Below are positions 1-13,330 of a stretch of 64,000 nt of DNA, piece by piece. The stretch is from Saccopteryx bilineata (Eukaryota; Chordata; Mammalia; Chiroptera; Emballonuridae), in NCBI RefSeq assembly GCF_036850765.1, contig NC_089492.1:106163022-106227021 (forward strand), in the 5' to 3' direction. Each line of letters starts with the position of its first letter. The stretch's first letter is position 1. The position numbers and the translations under genes were made by a program. Below the pieces are notes generated by a model. It did not search any database. It saw only the letters and a list, made by a program, of their open reading frames with translations, and was not told the origin of the DNA.

Positions 1-3000
1 CTTCAAATTCCACCGAACCCTTCTGGCTGGTAGAAACTCCAGCTTTCCTTTGCTAAAGAACAATTTTCCCCTATATGTCAGTGGCAGGCGATGCCTTCCA
101 CTAAAGAAGAGTTTTCTATAAGACGTACCCCCATTATCCCCGCTTGCCTTCAGGACAGTATGAAGCACTGTTGTGGGTGTAAAGAGTATACCCACCAAAT
201 GAATTGCAGGATCTGACACATAGGTATCTTCAGGAGCTGAGAGAGTATGTATGAGAGAGTGTTATGAGGGTGTTAAATCTAGGGAGATGGAATATAAGAA
301 CTCCCTGACACTGGGTAACTCACTCACATGAATGGTTCAACATTCTGGTAACTGTACCTGAAGTTAGTTGTAAGAGTTTTTCCTGATGGAAGACTGGATA
401 AAACAATGATGTACGGTAAATGAGATGGAGATTCAGAATATTTGGAATAGTACTGAAGGAGGGGATAGAAGTTAACATGTATCTGAGAAACTACCACCTG
501 CCTCTGTTTCCAAGGAAAGACCCCAAAAGCACTGCCTTCACAATTTGAGAAGCACTTTGGTAGCAGTCTTCTGATGAAAGTTCTACCATGGAACTTCGAT
601 CCTAGGTATCAATGAAGAAGATAGCATTTTGAAACGCTTGGGCTAGGTGGCATCGTGGAACTACCAGAGACAAGGTCCATGTATTTGCTGACACAGACAG
701 CAAGCCAGAGTAGCAACAGAATGACTAATCTAGAGATAACTCTCAAGTTGGCAGTAAAAGAAGGAGATGATAAGTATCAATTGTTATTCTGGAACCAGTC
801 ACATCAGGGGGTATCATTTGTTTTGCTTATCCTCCTTAAGTCTTTTTGGGATATTGCAACTGTTTGTTCTTTGGAGAATTGTATTTATACTATCCCTTGT
901 GAAGGCATCATATGCTTCAACAAGAGATGGTGTAGAGCTGGGTAGTGCAAGATATGAATTCTGCCAGATCCAACCTATGTACCTCTCCTGATACAATAAA
1001 TGCTACTTAGCTCTTAGACCTTAGTCATTTGTCCTGCTTCTCAGATAGAGTGATCCTATTCAAAATACTATTGTCATCTTTATATCCTGGCCATTGCTGT
1101 TGTTGCCACACTCTTAAATACTAATAGTTGACTCAGTTTCTCCTTGAAGTGAGTTAGTTATAGTGGGAGACCTTTAGCATCTCCAGTGCCCAATTCCAGC
1201 CTGACTTAATCTACTGAGACTCATTTCCCAGTGGTTACCTGGTGGGACAAAGTAGGATTCCCAGAAGTGCAAAGAAATTAAAGCCTTGTGGGCTGACCCT
1301 TGACTAATGAGAAACAGAACACAGGAAGGAGCTGTCAGTTAAATATGCTTTCTCTTTTTCTTCTTGGACAGATTCTCCCAGGAAGGGGTGGCTCCATATG
1401 GCCCTTCCTTGTTATTAACATGAGTTTACTTATAAAACTGTAGCCAGTTCTTTAATGCAACATGCAGTGTTTTCTTGTCCTCTTTCCTGGTATGATGTCC
1501 TTTTCCCCCCTCACTCTTTTACTGGGATTTCACCTCTCAAAAAAGGCATTAGGATATGAATCCTGCTCCAGGTGCTATTTTCTAGAAAATCAGGGTAAGG
1601 CAATGACTTACATAGGTCACCACAATAAAAATATTTAGAATAAAATAAAATCCCTTCAACTTAAATGATTTAAAATGTGTGTACAGATTAATGGAGTAAA
1701 AATCAGGTAATATTTTGGAAGAAGAGGAAAAAAAATTACACAATCATTTTCTTTTTCTGTCCTCTGAGACTTGAAAGAGTAGGGCATAGAAAACTGTGTT
1801 TAGAAGCTAGTAAGACTTGCTCAGTCCTAGGCTAGGCAGCTGAAGGTAGGAGCAGAACCCTGCAACTTATTTTTTCTATGACCTTATATTTAAGAAAGAG
1901 ATAGTAAAGGAACTTGACATTTTATACTTTCCAGTCTAGACTAGAAAAATTTAAGCAAATGTTTAGGGCTGAAGCTTTGTAATATTTTCCTGAAATTTCT
2001 TCCTAAACCAGACATCCTCTGAGTTTTATATAAACCTCAGCAAATGGCAACTCTATTCTTCCTGGTGCTCAAGCTGAGACCTTGATAATATCCTTGACAA
2101 TTTTCTTTGTCTCAGAACCTATCTTCAAGCTATCAGTAAATCCTGTAAAGTCCGTCTTTATTTTATGCTTATAATTCAACCAACTTAAAATGGAGGAGAG
2201 GTTATATCACATAATTCAAAACTGTACTATGATTTTATATCATTCTTAGAGTAAAATTTAATTTGTTTTGTTTTGTTTTCATTCACTAATGTATTCTCTA
2301 TGCATACAATTCCTGTCTCATATTATAAACTTAATAAATATTTTGTAAATGAACTGATATATGTGAAGCTTGGTTTCAAATCTCCAGAGATAAAAAAAGG
2401 AAGGTCTCTGAAAGTTTAAGTGTGCATTCATGGATATTTAGATCAATGTTTCTGCTCCTGAAAGATTGTAGAATATTCTAACTTTAGAAATATTAAATAG
2501 CTTTTAGTAACATGACTTTGGTGGAGAACAGTCTAAGATGAAAACAAAACAAGACAAAACAAAAGAAAACTTGGTTTCAGAAATAAAATCTGAGTTTTAA
2601 AGCCGTGTTAACTATGATCGGACTGACCCACTGGCTGAATAATTCCAACACCCTTAATTAGCAAACTCTTGTTAGTGACCAAATTGTCTGTTTAATGCCA
2701 CAAAATTATGAGACTTTATGGCTAAAGTGATAATAAAAATCTCAAGAAACATCTATTATTAGCCTTATTAAGAGAAATTATAAAAGAATGCCTCCATCTC
2801 CAAGTGATATAGACACATTTAGGGCCCTAAAAGGAACATGTGATAAAAAAAAAGATAAAAGAAAAGAAAAAAGTAATGGGGTACCTTGACATTTAAATAA
2901 AAACTGTAACAAACACCTAACTTCTGTGAAACATGTTTCTCCTATATTTAACTATCACCTTTGTTGCAATAGGTAGCTAGTCTGCCATTTAAACTTGAGA

Positions 3001-3505
3001 AGGGTTATATAACATGCATGATGTTATATTATATACTCTTAGATCTCTTGAAATTATATCATCTTAAAAGAAAATATTCCACTCATCAATCAAAAGTGTT
3101 GAGATATTAGACATCTTCAAAATTAGGATTTGGTACTAGCTAGACTGATAGGATAAGGAGAGTGGCAAATCCTGGTTTGGGTCTTAGCAGGGTGAATCCT
3201 CACCTGATTCTGCAGTCAGTCAGCTGTGGGAACATGGGGTCACTTGTGTAAACCTTACATGAGGAACATGGACTGAAGAATCTGCTGATTCCTAGCTGAT
3301 ATGCTTTATTAATAAGATGAAATTTCTAACAGCCTACATTTGACCTCAATTAGACATTCCACCATCATTTCAAACTTACCTTTTCCTAAGCACATATGAT
3401 CTCCCCCTTCAAACTGCTTCTAACATCCATACTGCTCTCTCTTATTTCTGTAGGCCTCCAGCTTGCCAGAGCTGAAAACGTTTAGTCATTTTTCACTCTT
3501 CTTTT
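1..3505. other. intergenic, AT-rich; possible old ERVL-type internal remnant at about 230-1000
   Basis: I see no defensible gene here. The part at about 230-1000 is less AT-rich and holds a 96-codon frame at 655-945. Its translation, for example LAVKEGDDKYQLLFWNQS, gives a weak impression of an ERVL-like internal region, but no diagnostic catalytic motif is visible and I rate this low. The remainder (1000-3505) is AT-rich with scattered A- and T-runs and nothing I can name. Confidence 0.3.
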
Positions 3506-3513
3506 ACTGCTAT

Positions 3514-3959
3514 TGCAGGATTCAAAGGAGGACAAAAACACCCAGACAGCTTGATGAACAAAGTAGAATTTATTAAAGCCGGTAGAGCATGTGAGATTTG
3601 TGGCTCCAAAACAAGCACTCCCCGAAGTTGATTTTCTTACAGGTTATATACCTTTACAGTATCTAAGCAATGGGCACGTGATTTCTTTGTTTAAGGTTTC
3701 CCAGGACTCAAGAAAAGGAGAGGGAAAGTTTCGGGAAGTTCAGCAAGGGGAAGGAGTTCTAGATCATTGGCCATAGTTATATACAGATCCTGCTCTTCTT
3801 GCTTTGTATTGTAACTATGAGATATAGTTAATTTGTTACTGGCTGACTTGGTTAACCCTGCTGGCTCCTTTCCCTTGTATTCCTTTTGTTTATTCCTTCT
3901 CAGGGAAGAGGAGGCCTGCCCCACTTTCATCACTATCACTTAACTTCCTACAGAGTCTG
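3514..3959 (-). repeat. probable solo LTR
   Basis: A segment of about 446 bp of higher complexity. On the minus strand it contains an AATAAA-type polyadenylation signal (TTTATTAAA on + near 3569) about 60 bp before its minus-strand end, and it ends in CA. It is bounded by the 8-bp direct repeats ACTGCTAT at 3506-3513 and 3960-3967. Eight bases is longer than the usual 4-6 bp duplication of retroviruses, and the minus-strand start is not a clean TG, so the exact ends are uncertain. The frames inside (61 and 82 codons) look spurious. Confidence 0.45.
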
Positions 3960-4498
3960 ACTGCTATTTTTTTGGAAATACTGCTGATATTAACCACTCT
4001 TTATGTTCTAAAATCTGTGATTTTACCTATGTCTATGTCTTCTTCACCTCCTGGTTATATTCCTATAGTGTTTCCTGGCTGGTTTCAGAGCCTTTAATGC
4101 TCTGTTTACTCTGTGCACCCCACCATCACCTCCCAACCCATCTTCACACACCAATGCTTTCCTTTCACTCACCTGCTTTAGAATTTGTCCTGGTTGCTCT
4201 TTATTGCCTACATTTTCCAACACATATTTGTTCTCCAAGTGATAATATCTTCTCAATGTATTTTTCTCTCCCTTGGGCTTCTGCCTTACCCTCAGTGTAC
4301 CCTCAACCCTATAAATTGTAATCATCCTAACATCAATACTTTTTCATATTCTTAAAAATACTTTTGCTCTGATTATAACAGTTACCTATTTGATTGTACA
4401 ATATTCAAAGGTGCATAAAATATAAAATAAAATAAAAATCAACTATAGTCTAATGTTCAAAGATGACCATTGTAGGAAAGATCTTTTCCTTTGTATGT

Positions 4499-4500
4499 TG

Positions 4501-4533
<33 letters not shown>

Positions 4534-4556
4534 TGTGTATGTGAATATATATATAT
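4499..4556. repeat. (TG)n / (TA)n microsatellite
   Basis: A run of alternating TG with short interruptions ends in (TA)n. The poly-histidine/threonine frame on the opposite strand (4443-4784) is produced by this repeat and the adjacent SINE, not by a gene. Confidence 0.95.
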
Positions 4557-4569
4557 TAACAGCAATAAA

Positions 4570-4866
4570 GCCTGACCAGGTGGTGGTGTAGTGGATAGAG
4601 CATCAGACTGGGATGAAGAGGACCCAGGTTCGAGACCCTGAGTTTGCCAGCTTGAGTGCAAGCTCATCTGGTTTGAGCAATGCTCACCAGCTTGAGCCCA
4701 AGGTCTTTTGCTTGAGCAAGGGGTTAATCGGTCTGCTGTAGTGCCCCCAGTCAAGGCACATATGAGAAAGCAATTAATGAACAACTAAGGTGCCACAACA
4801 AAGAATTGATGCTTTCATCTCTCTCCGTCTGTCTGTCCCTATCTGTCCCTCTCTCTGTCTCTGTCA
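4570..4866 (+). repeat. tRNA-derived SINE, GCCTGACCAGG type
   Basis: The head is GCCTGACCAGGTGG, followed by the tRNA-like GGTTCGAGACCC B box, then the family body (AAGCAATTAATGAACAACTA) and a CT-rich tail. A 7-bp target duplication, CAATAAA, lies at 4563-4569 and 4867-4873. SINEs of this shape are transcribed by RNA polymerase III and moved by L1. Confidence 0.92.
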
Positions 4867-4892
4867 CAATAAAATAATACTCATGAGCACTT

Positions 4893-5240
4893 ATTATTTA
4901 ATTAAAGGAGAAGCAAGGAGTCAAACTGACACTCTCGTATGCTCCCCGACCAGGATCCATCCAACAAGCCACCTACAGAGCAATGCTCTACCCATCTGGA
5001 GCCACTGTTTTGTTGCTCAGCAACCAAGCTATTTTAGCACTTGAGTCAAGGCCATGGAGCCATCCTCAGCCCCTGGGTCCAACTTGCTCTAACCATTTGA
5101 GCCATGGCTGTGGGAGGGCAAGAGGGTGGGAGAGAAAAAGGGGAAGAGGAGGGATGGAGAAGCAGATGCTTGCTTCTCCTGATGAGGAATCAAACCTGGG
5201 ACTTCCACATGCTGGGCTGATGCTCTACCTCTGATTTATA
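4893..5240 (-). repeat. SINE, CCCTGGCC/CAGCATGTGG type, minus strand
   Basis: Read on the minus strand, the unit begins near 5240 with a tRNA-like region (AGAGCATCAGCCCAGCATG) and a degraded B box. It continues through the CTTCTCCATCCCTC block and the long conserved middle shared with the copy at 32729-33124. The A-rich end lies near 4893-4905. It is considerably more diverged than the 32.7-kb copy. Confidence 0.85.
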
Positions 5241-5405
5241 GGGATTATTTTATTTAATACAACTCTATGAGGTGGATACATTTATTATTATCCTTATTTC
5301 TAAATAATCTATATGCGATAGTTAATTGGCTTGCCAAAATTCACACATTAAACTTTGACCTGCTATTTCCTCTGTGTATTGACCACTATGCAATTCTGCC
5401 TACTA
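5241..5405. repeat. MIR fragment
   Basis: Contains the MIR core-like order CTCTATGAGGTGGATAC, then ATTATTATCC, then the TTGGCTTGCCAAAATTCACAC block. Diverged and without recognisable ends. Confidence 0.5.
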
Positions 5406-6850
5406 AATTCTTATATAGGCTAAGTGTATTTGTATATAAAATTATTTAATGCCTAACTTGCATATTCCTAAACTGAGATACACCATTTCCCTTATGTTTT
5501 AGATTAAAAAAAAAAACTATACCTTTCTTTTATGAAAAATAAAAAAAGCTCAGTCATATGTTCAATCCATTTCTGTTATACTATGGCTAAAACAGTAATT
5601 ATAAACTTAAAATCTTCAAACGAATTGTCACTCACATTTAGAATCATTTTCCTAAGCTGTAATTGAAGTTTGGGAGGAATTTTGGTGCAAATTTATAAGA
5701 GTAATTTTATAGAATTGATAGAGAAAATTTGTCAACCTAAAGCAAAAGGCAAATTGTTATAAAATTAAGTCATCTGAAATCATTTACTATTTGAATTTCA
5801 AAGAGCTGGAGGACAAGTCTGCTGTGTTAAAATGAGTGAATAGTAAGTTATCATATTATATCTATATATACATCTTAATTAGTCATGGGCTCCAATGAAC
5901 CATAAGAACTGGTAAAAATATATTTTAAATTTTTAAATTTAGCATAAAATACTGTCAGACTCTTTTTGCATGATATACTTCAGCATGCCAGTGAGTCATC
6001 TGAGGCACTTAGCACAGGCGCAGGTGAGTAGGTACTATCCCAGAGACTTTGGTACAGATCTTGAGGGTAACCCCAAAATTTTCATTCTGAAAAAAGGCTT
6101 TAAGATAAAAATGATGCATATTCTATTCAGATCGCACTTTGAATAATATTGATATAAATAAACATAGATTATGCTTTATTCCTGCACTAATTCTGTTCTA
6201 AGGTTTTTTTTGGAAATAGTTTTTATTTCTCCATAACAGCTACTACTAGTTTTTCTTAAAAAATTGATATAATTTAGACAGAAGGACTGGGATTGCTCCC
6301 TTACTTTATTGCCATTTTTTAACAAAGGAAAGTCTCACAAGACAAGACCAGGTCAATAGATTCTTTTTGTTAAAAGAACTCTTCTTCACATTTGATACTG
6401 TTGAAACTATTTCAGTTGGATATCTAAGGCACATTTATTATGGTTGTTTAATCTGGACATTGCTAAAATCAGTGAGCATAGTATCTTAGATGATGTTTTA
6501 CAATTACTGTGGTCAAATGGTATTTAAACTGTCATGGTTTATGCATTTGTGAACTTGAATGTAACTCTTCAGGTTGTCACTCTTTCCATTGAATTGGTTT
6601 TATTTCTATTGCTATATATATTGAGTATAGATGCTGTTCAAAATAGCTCTCAACATGTTTCTTTTTTATGTGATTTGGAATTGAAGCAAATTTTACAATG
6701 TTTACAGAAATACCCATAAACAAAACAATATTGTGTAAATTTGGTATTATGCAAATAAATTCCTTGTCATTAGAGGACTAACAACAATTCTTTGTTTTCT
6801 TATAAAGCAACAATCAAGTGCTTTCTAGTGTAGTTTTTATGCTTTACCTT
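5406..6850. other. intergenic AT-rich sequence, no recognisable feature
   Basis: No splice-bounded or long coding frame, no RNA gene and no named repeat that I can support. The 61-codon frame at 6534-6719 has no recognisable features. Confidence 0.6.
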
Positions 6851-6854
6851 AAAA

Positions 6855-6990
6855 AATTCACCTGAGAACCTCATTAAAATGCAGATTCTAATTTAGAAAG
6901 CCTGGGTTGGGGCTTGATATTACAAATTTCTCACAAACTTTCAAATTTTATCCATACTGCAGGCCCATGGGCCACAGCTCGAGCGGTCAG
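6855..6990 (+). repeat. MER5-like hAT fragment
   Basis: Carries the pattern CACCTGAGAACCTCATTAAAATGCAGATTC followed by GGGTTGGGGCTTGATATT and a GGCCCATGGGCC block, which is the order seen in MER5A/MER5B. No terminal repeats can be seen. Confidence 0.6.
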
Positions 6991-7124
6991 GTTACTCAAA
7001 GGAGGTAGAAGTGTGTAAAGTTGTGATATATTTTATTAACATACATGTGAAAGGATTATCTGTCACAGAGCACTTCACATTTAACAGCACTTTAGCCATT
7101 TATTATATAAATATAAAAAGAATT

Positions 7125-7517
7125 ATATATATATATTATATATATATATATTTTTTTTTTATTTTTTTTTTAAGTGAGAGGCTGGGAGGCAGAGACAGAC
7201 TGCCATATGTGCCCTAACTGGAATCCACCCAGAAAGCCCCATACCAGGCGATGCTCTGCCCATCTGGGCCACTGCTCCATTGCTCTGCAACTGAACTATT
7301 TTAGTGTTTGAGGTGAGGCCATGGAGCCATCAGTGCCCAGGGCCAACTTTGCTTGAACCATTCAAGCCATGGCTACATGAGAGGAAGAGAGAGAGAGAGA
7401 TGAGGGGGCATGAAGGAGGGGTGGAAAAGCAGATGGTCGCTTCTCCTGTGTGCCTTGACCAGGAATTGAACCTGGGATTTCCACATACTGGGCCATCACT
7501 CTACCACTGAGCCAAGA
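7125..7517 (-). repeat. SINE, CCCTGGCC type, minus strand, with AT/T-rich tail
   Basis: Same family as 4893-5240 and 32729-33124. On the minus strand the head is GGCTCAGTGGTAGAGTGATG near 7515, followed by the TTCAATTCCTGG B-box region and the CCATGGCTTGAATGG middle. It ends in a T-rich/(TA)n stretch at about 7125-7172 on the + strand, which is the decayed A tail. Confidence 0.85.
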
Positions 7518-7634
7518 ACAACTGATATAAGAAAAATCTCTAATCTAAGAGTTTTTCAAGTAAGTATAAAATAATTCTGTTAAGAAATTGTTTATTGGAA
7601 CTGTGTATACTCTTGGAGATATTTGTTGACCCTT

Positions 7635-8115
7635 GTTTATAATGCCATTATTCACAATAGATAAAATAAGAAAACAACCCAATTGTTTGTTGAATGAATT
7701 GATAAGCAAAATGTGGTATATACAGACAATGGAATGTTACTTAGCCTTAAAAAGGGAATTCCAACAGATACTACAACATGGATGAACCTTGAGCATATTA
7801 TGGTAAATGAAATAAGCCAGTCATAAAAAGACAAATATTGTATAATTCTACTTATACGAGTATTTAGAATTATTAAAATCACAGAGACAGAAAGTAGAAT
7901 GGTGGTTGCTAAGGGTTGGGGTTAGGAGAAACAGGAAGTTATTATTTAATGGGTATAGAGTTTCAGTTTTATAAGATAAAAAGAATACCTGAGATGGATA
8001 ATGGTGATGGTTGCACCACAGTGTAGATGTTCTTAACACTACTGAAGGGTATACTTAAAAATGATGAAGATGACAAATTTTATGTTATAGGTATTTTACA
8101 CCCCCCCAAATTGAA
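7635..8115 (+). repeat. old L1 (L1M) 3' fragment
   Basis: Shows the L1 ORF2 end and 3'UTR text: AATGGAATGTTACTTAGCC, then ATGGATGAACCTTGAG, AAATAAGCCAGTCATAAAAAGAC, and GGTGGTTGCTAAGGGTTGGGG. It ends in an A-rich stretch near 8110. No frame is preserved, so it is a very old insertion. Confidence 0.85.
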
Positions 8116-11100
8116 AAAAATGTATTAGAATTATTATCTGATTTCCATTTAAAAGAGAGTCTATATCTGAATGACAGATATATTCCTTGAATGTTCATCC
8201 CAGGCATCTCTGAGATTTTGTGAGGTCAAATTGTGGTTTCTTGTCTAGAACATATGTTCCCCCATATCTATACTGTAGCCTTTATTAACTACTTTGAAGT
8301 ATGCTAAAATCCTGCATAGAGTACATTTGGACAGAGTCATTTTTTTTAAAATTCTTGATATTGTTTGTTGGCTATTTCTTAGGGAAGTGGTCCTATTCAA
8401 GGGGAACATGTAAGTTATCTCAATATACCCCTTGATACTAAATAGTTTACTTTACTACTTTGTGTGTGTGTGATGAGATAGCCTTGGTATTCAAGGATTT
8501 TATAAATATGAGTCCTGCTATGAAATTCACTGTGAAATAATACTACTGGGTGAAAAATACATTCTTTTCAGAGATAACTGCAAAATTCTTCTTCAGGCTA
8601 AAATAATCTTTCATTAGAAATATACTTTATTGAATGTCTATTTTTGGAAACGATGTTTTCTTTTAAAGAATCAGAAATCTCCAGCCTCTATACCAACACC
8701 CCTATACTGCCTCCACCAAAAACAATCCTAAATGCAGCAAAAACATAGCTCGAGATACATAGCAGTTGCAGTGATGTAGCTAAAGCATTGCAGCATCACT
8801 TTACATCTTTGACAGCTTTTTGACTCAATCCATCTCTATTTAGCTTTTCTTTCTATTTTTTCCTTCTGCTCCTATCTCCCCAGAACTATTGTTTTTGAAT
8901 CATGTGTATCTTGAAAAAAAGATATAATTGATGATATTGTTTCTATTTATCAGAGAGTATCTCTTTTGAGCAAAACTCTCTTCATGCTACATCTTAGCAT
9001 GCTGGCCAGGCTGGCTAGGTAACCAGTCACCCATTCCTAGTCCAATTAGTTGTGGCAAAGGTGGTGGTATTGCTTGGTTAGAAGCACAATAATCTATGCA
9101 TGAGAAATACACACAAAAGGACCATTGGGTACAGTAGATCCTCTGAACCTTCTTACAGGATCATTATAACAGGTAGACATCTGTCCTGGTCTATTGAATA
9201 CATATTGCCAAGACCCACTGTGGTCTGGCTAACTGAGCTTTAAATGGATTGCAATGAAATACTAATACTAAAGACTGTCACTATTTACAACCAGTTCAGA
9301 CACTCAAAACATTTGTCCTCTAGGATTGTATTCAACTAAATTTACACACAAAGTTTTCCTCTGTGACCCAAAGATTTATATAAAAAATATCTTCATCCCT
9401 TCAAACTCATTGAGATTTATTCTGTCTTTAAAAATTTCCAGGAAATTTAAACTGGGATTTCATCCAATTATTTATAAATGATGCGTTGCTGTTTGAAATG
9501 ATACTTAGGGTAATAATGCACTGAGACAATCAAAACATCTTCAGGGAAATTAACAGGATTTCAGAGTTTATGTAAACTGATGAAACCACCAGAAAGGTTT
9601 ATATAGGAAAAAAGTAAATAGTAGAATCCTTACAGCTCAGGACTGAGCAAATGCTTTCAGTAAAGCAAAGACACACATGGTATTGACTTAAAATAGAGCA
9701 GAGATAATTTTGGCAGTCATTTATAACAGTAAAGAAAAGGTGGGGAAAGAAGACAGATAGAAAATTCTATTTATAGAAATTCTCTTATGTCCTCGGCCCA
9801 ATACAGGGAATCATCTCCTAGACCTAGACCCAGAATAAATGTGGAAGGCTGATATCCTGCCCGAGGTCTGGCAGAGCCAGCAGAGCCATTGTTACATCAC
9901 TATCAGGCTTCAGTCAATCAAAAAGAAATCCCTATAGCGGGTAAGAAAGTCAAGATTGGGGTCACACCTGGGAGAATCCATGTCCTTCAGTTCTGAAAGT
10001 TTACATTCACTGCAGGAGGAAAAAAAAACAATTAATGGAAGATACAAAAATCTCTTAACAGAAATGCCACTATACAATAACTAAAGAAAGGCTTTATAAG
10101 AACAACCAAAACCTTAGTGTATTTTCTCAATGCATGTTCCTGAAATGACATATATGTGATCTGATTTGAAGAGAAAGCCAGCTAAAAAAATGTATAGTTT
10201 TTTACACTCCCTCCCCTCCCCTACCATCTATAAAAATTATTATTGTTGGTCTCTCAAGACTACTTACTGCAAGTTCTTTGTATACCTACTATTGACAGAA
10301 GAAATAAATAGAATAGACATTTTAGGGAGGCTGTGAATTTTATAATAACTTTTGAATTAGGTGGCAGACTTTTTAAGATCCATGACAATGAAAGCTTATG
10401 GTAAGCTATTTTAAATAGCATTCTTTTTAAGAGTACTAAAAGGCAATTCAGTAATCACACATATACCTGTAATATAATAAAATATACTACCGAACATGTC
10501 ATTCTCCAGTAAAAAGTATAAACATTTTAGAGTCATAGGAGGACTTTATTTCAACCCATATAATTATTCTATTGACCCCACAGTTTGATTTATTTTTATG
10601 CAAGTAAACAGTATAGATTTTCTTGTAGGGATGAAGCAACAGAAAATATATAAAGTAAGAAAATATAGCTAGAAACTGTCTCCTGCTATTTTACTTTTTT
10701 AAAATTTCCACTTTGAAATCAGTGGGACAAACTGATTTTAATTATCCAAGTTGTTGATAATTTTAATAAGGGATGGTAGGCTATTGTTTCAAGAACAGTA
10801 ACCATTTAATTTGATCTGATTGTTTTATACATAAATGTACTGGAATTAATAGCTGATTAGACACTGTCAACTCTATCTGAAAATATGTGTAATAATCCAC
10901 CCCAGTTCTATATTAGTAAACTGAAACAACTTCAGACCTGTCAGCATTATATTCACAATACTAAGCTCAATGACAAAAATAGTTACATTATTTAAAGACA
11001 AATATCATTTTTATGATTGACTAAATTGATCCCAAAATTGGCTGTACAAAATTCATTGTTTAGAAAAATATTTCAAATCAAACCTAATTCTAATTTTTCT

Positions 11101-11589
11101 AAAAGGGAAAGCTACTTAACAGCCTGACTTTCAAGAAGAGTTCTTTGAAGACCCTGGGTAGAATATCAAATATGTCAGTGGAGTTGAATGAAAAGATACA
11201 CTCCAATACAATAGTTGAATTATATTGTACACGTTTACATTTTGGCTATTCTTAATTTATACATTGAATCAACAGCCACTTTTAATATTACTAAATATTT
11301 AAGGCACTTTCACAGTGAAAGGGCAGTTATTGTGTATAGTAATGGAGGAATGGAGGAAGATTGACCAACATTCAGAAATTTCTGGAAAAAAAATTTTTTT
11401 CCTTTTTTTAAAACATTATGTCAGTGAGGTCGTCCTACAGGGATTGAGAGCTACAGGAAACAAACACACATACATACACACAAATATACAAAAAATTTTC
11501 ACCTAACCTCAAGTCCCCTGCGTTTACTAAATAATAAAGATATTTAACAAATTTAACCTTGCTCTGAACTTCATACCCTGGATAAAAAT
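8116..11589. other. intergenic AT-rich sequence
   Basis: About 3.5 kb without a frame, RNA gene or repeat that I can name. The part near 9780-9960 is slightly less AT-rich. No reading frame of 60 codons or more occurs here apart from one at 11315-11506 that lacks any recognisable motif. Confidence 0.6.
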
Positions 11590-11600
11590 GATGGCATCCA

Positions 11601-11975
11601 GCCTGACGAGGGAGTGGCGCAGTAGGTAGAGCATCAGATTGGGATACGAAGAACCCAGGTTTAAAACCCCAAGGTCACTGGCTTGAGCCAGGGCTCACAA
11701 GCTTGAGCATGGGGTCTCTGGCTTGAGTGTGGAACAATAGATATAACCCCATGGTCGCTGGCATGAGCCCAAGGTCGCTGACTTAAGCATAAGCAAGGGT
11801 TCACTCGCTCTGCTGTAGCCCCCCAGACAAGGCACATATGAGAAAGCAATCAATGAACAACTAAGTTGCCACAACAAAGAATTGATTCTTCTCATCTCTC
11901 TCCCTTCCTGTCTGTCTGTCCCTATCTGTCCCTTTCTGTGACTCTCTCTCTGTCTCTGTCCAAAAAAAAAAAAAA
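11601..11975 (+). repeat. tRNA-derived SINE, GCCTGACC type
   Basis: 375-bp element with the head GCCTGACGAGGGAGTGG, the body GAGAAAGCAATCAATGAACA, a CT-rich end and a 13-A tail. It is bounded by an 11-bp perfect target duplication, GATGGCATCCA, at 11590-11600 and 11976-11986. A duplicated middle (several copies of GCTTGAGC-like phrases) makes it longer than the copy at 4570. Confidence 0.95.
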
Positions 11976-11986
11976 GATGGCATCCA

Positions 11987-12944
11987 AATGATGTCATTGG
12001 AATTAATTGACTCCAAATATTTTTCTATTTGGGTTTAATATAAAATTATATATTATATATTGAATCCAAATTAAAAAAAAACAGAGAAAGGCAGCTTTCT
12101 ATAAAAAATATATAAATAGTATATATATGTTTATATATATATACATATATATGTATTTATTTATTCCTGACACTTGAAAGTTTTCCTATAATGTATCAAA
12201 ATCTTTTTATCAGTTATAACTCTTCCATATCTATTGATTTGATAAAGACTATAAAGAGCAACCGAGTAAGAATGGGATGATTCTAGATTTAGGAGGCTGG
12301 AAACAAGGTTAGTTTTTCTTTAGAGTTTTACAAACAAAGACATTCAAAACAATTACCAAAACAAAAAAAAGCAAACCACAGTTATTAGAGGAGGTCATCG
12401 AGAGGATGTGACCACTGGTTAACCAGCAATCTGGAACTAGGCAATTGGAAGCTTCTCACCTTCTTTCCTGTCCTTGGAATGTACACTCTTCCCATTTTTA
12501 CAGCCAGAGCCATTTTTAGGATGCAGCCTTTAGAGAGTAATGTGTTGTTGAATACATTTGGACTGTATTTGTAAAGAACCTAGCTAAGGCCTCAATATAA
12601 ACTTTTAAGATTCTGGTGGGTGGAAAAGGACAGCTATTCTTCTTGTAATTGACCAAACAAGCCTTAAAAGTTCCTTGGCCTCTACCAAACTGGGGTGACC
12701 TGCCTCTTTTTTATACTTCTCTTCTTGCCCTTTATATATGGGTCTAGTTTACAAACTAGACTAGTGGATTTTTTATAATCTGTCCAATTTAATTGCAATT
12801 ACATATTAGGCAAATTTGTGAAACATTCTCTAAAGAATTATTGCATTTAAACTCAGTTCTTAGGCAGTGATAGGCACATAAAACAGCCTTATTCTATTGA
12901 CTGTCATTAAAGATATAGCTATTTCCATGAAAGAAAATGAGCTG
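11987..12944. other. intergenic AT-rich sequence with (TA)n stretch
   Basis: Contains an AT microsatellite at about 12115-12160. Nothing else is recognisable. Confidence 0.6.
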
Positions 12945-13130
12945 TTGGGCCAGGTCAACTGATATTCAAATACAGATTCTGTCACTTTGCAGAAACGTGG
13001 AAATGTGGCATAACTTTTCCAATCCCTAGGTTTTTATTTTGTAAAAAAATAAGGTTAATAATTAATACCTTACATGGCTATTGTGAGGGTGTTAGTATTA
13101 TGTAAAGAAAAATATATTAAAAATTAAATG
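12945..13130 (+). repeat. MIR fragment
   Basis: Follows the MIR order: a diverged CTGTCACTT... block, TCCAATCCCTAGGTTTT, TTTTGTAAAAAAATAAGGTTAATAATTAATACC, then GGCTATTGTGAGGGTGTTAG. This matches the 'cctcagtttcctcatctg...gttgtgaggatt' structure of MIR elements. Diverged. Confidence 0.6.
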
Positions 13131-13263
13131 CTTAGTATATATTAAAAAGGAACTTTATTCCTTTAATGCAATCTAAAATATTTTTTCATATAATCTCAGC
13201 TATAATATTACCATAGGGACAATGTGTAAGGAAAACACATACATACCCATAACCTCTCTTTCT

Positions 13264-13330
13264 TTCTCTCTCTCTCACACACACACATACACACACACAC
13301 ATGAACATGCACACACACATGCATACACAG
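13264..13330. repeat. (CA)n microsatellite
   Basis: Interrupted CA run following a CT-rich run. It generates the arginine/valine-rich frame on the opposite strand at 13186-13371, which is not a gene. Confidence 0.95.

Noticed and set aside
655..945. 96-codon frame that could be an exon
   Set aside because: No splice sites or domain can be seen; its weak resemblance is to an old retroviral internal region, so it was kept only as a low-confidence remnant.
4443..4784. 113-codon minus-strand frame
   Set aside because: Spans a (TG)n repeat and a SINE.
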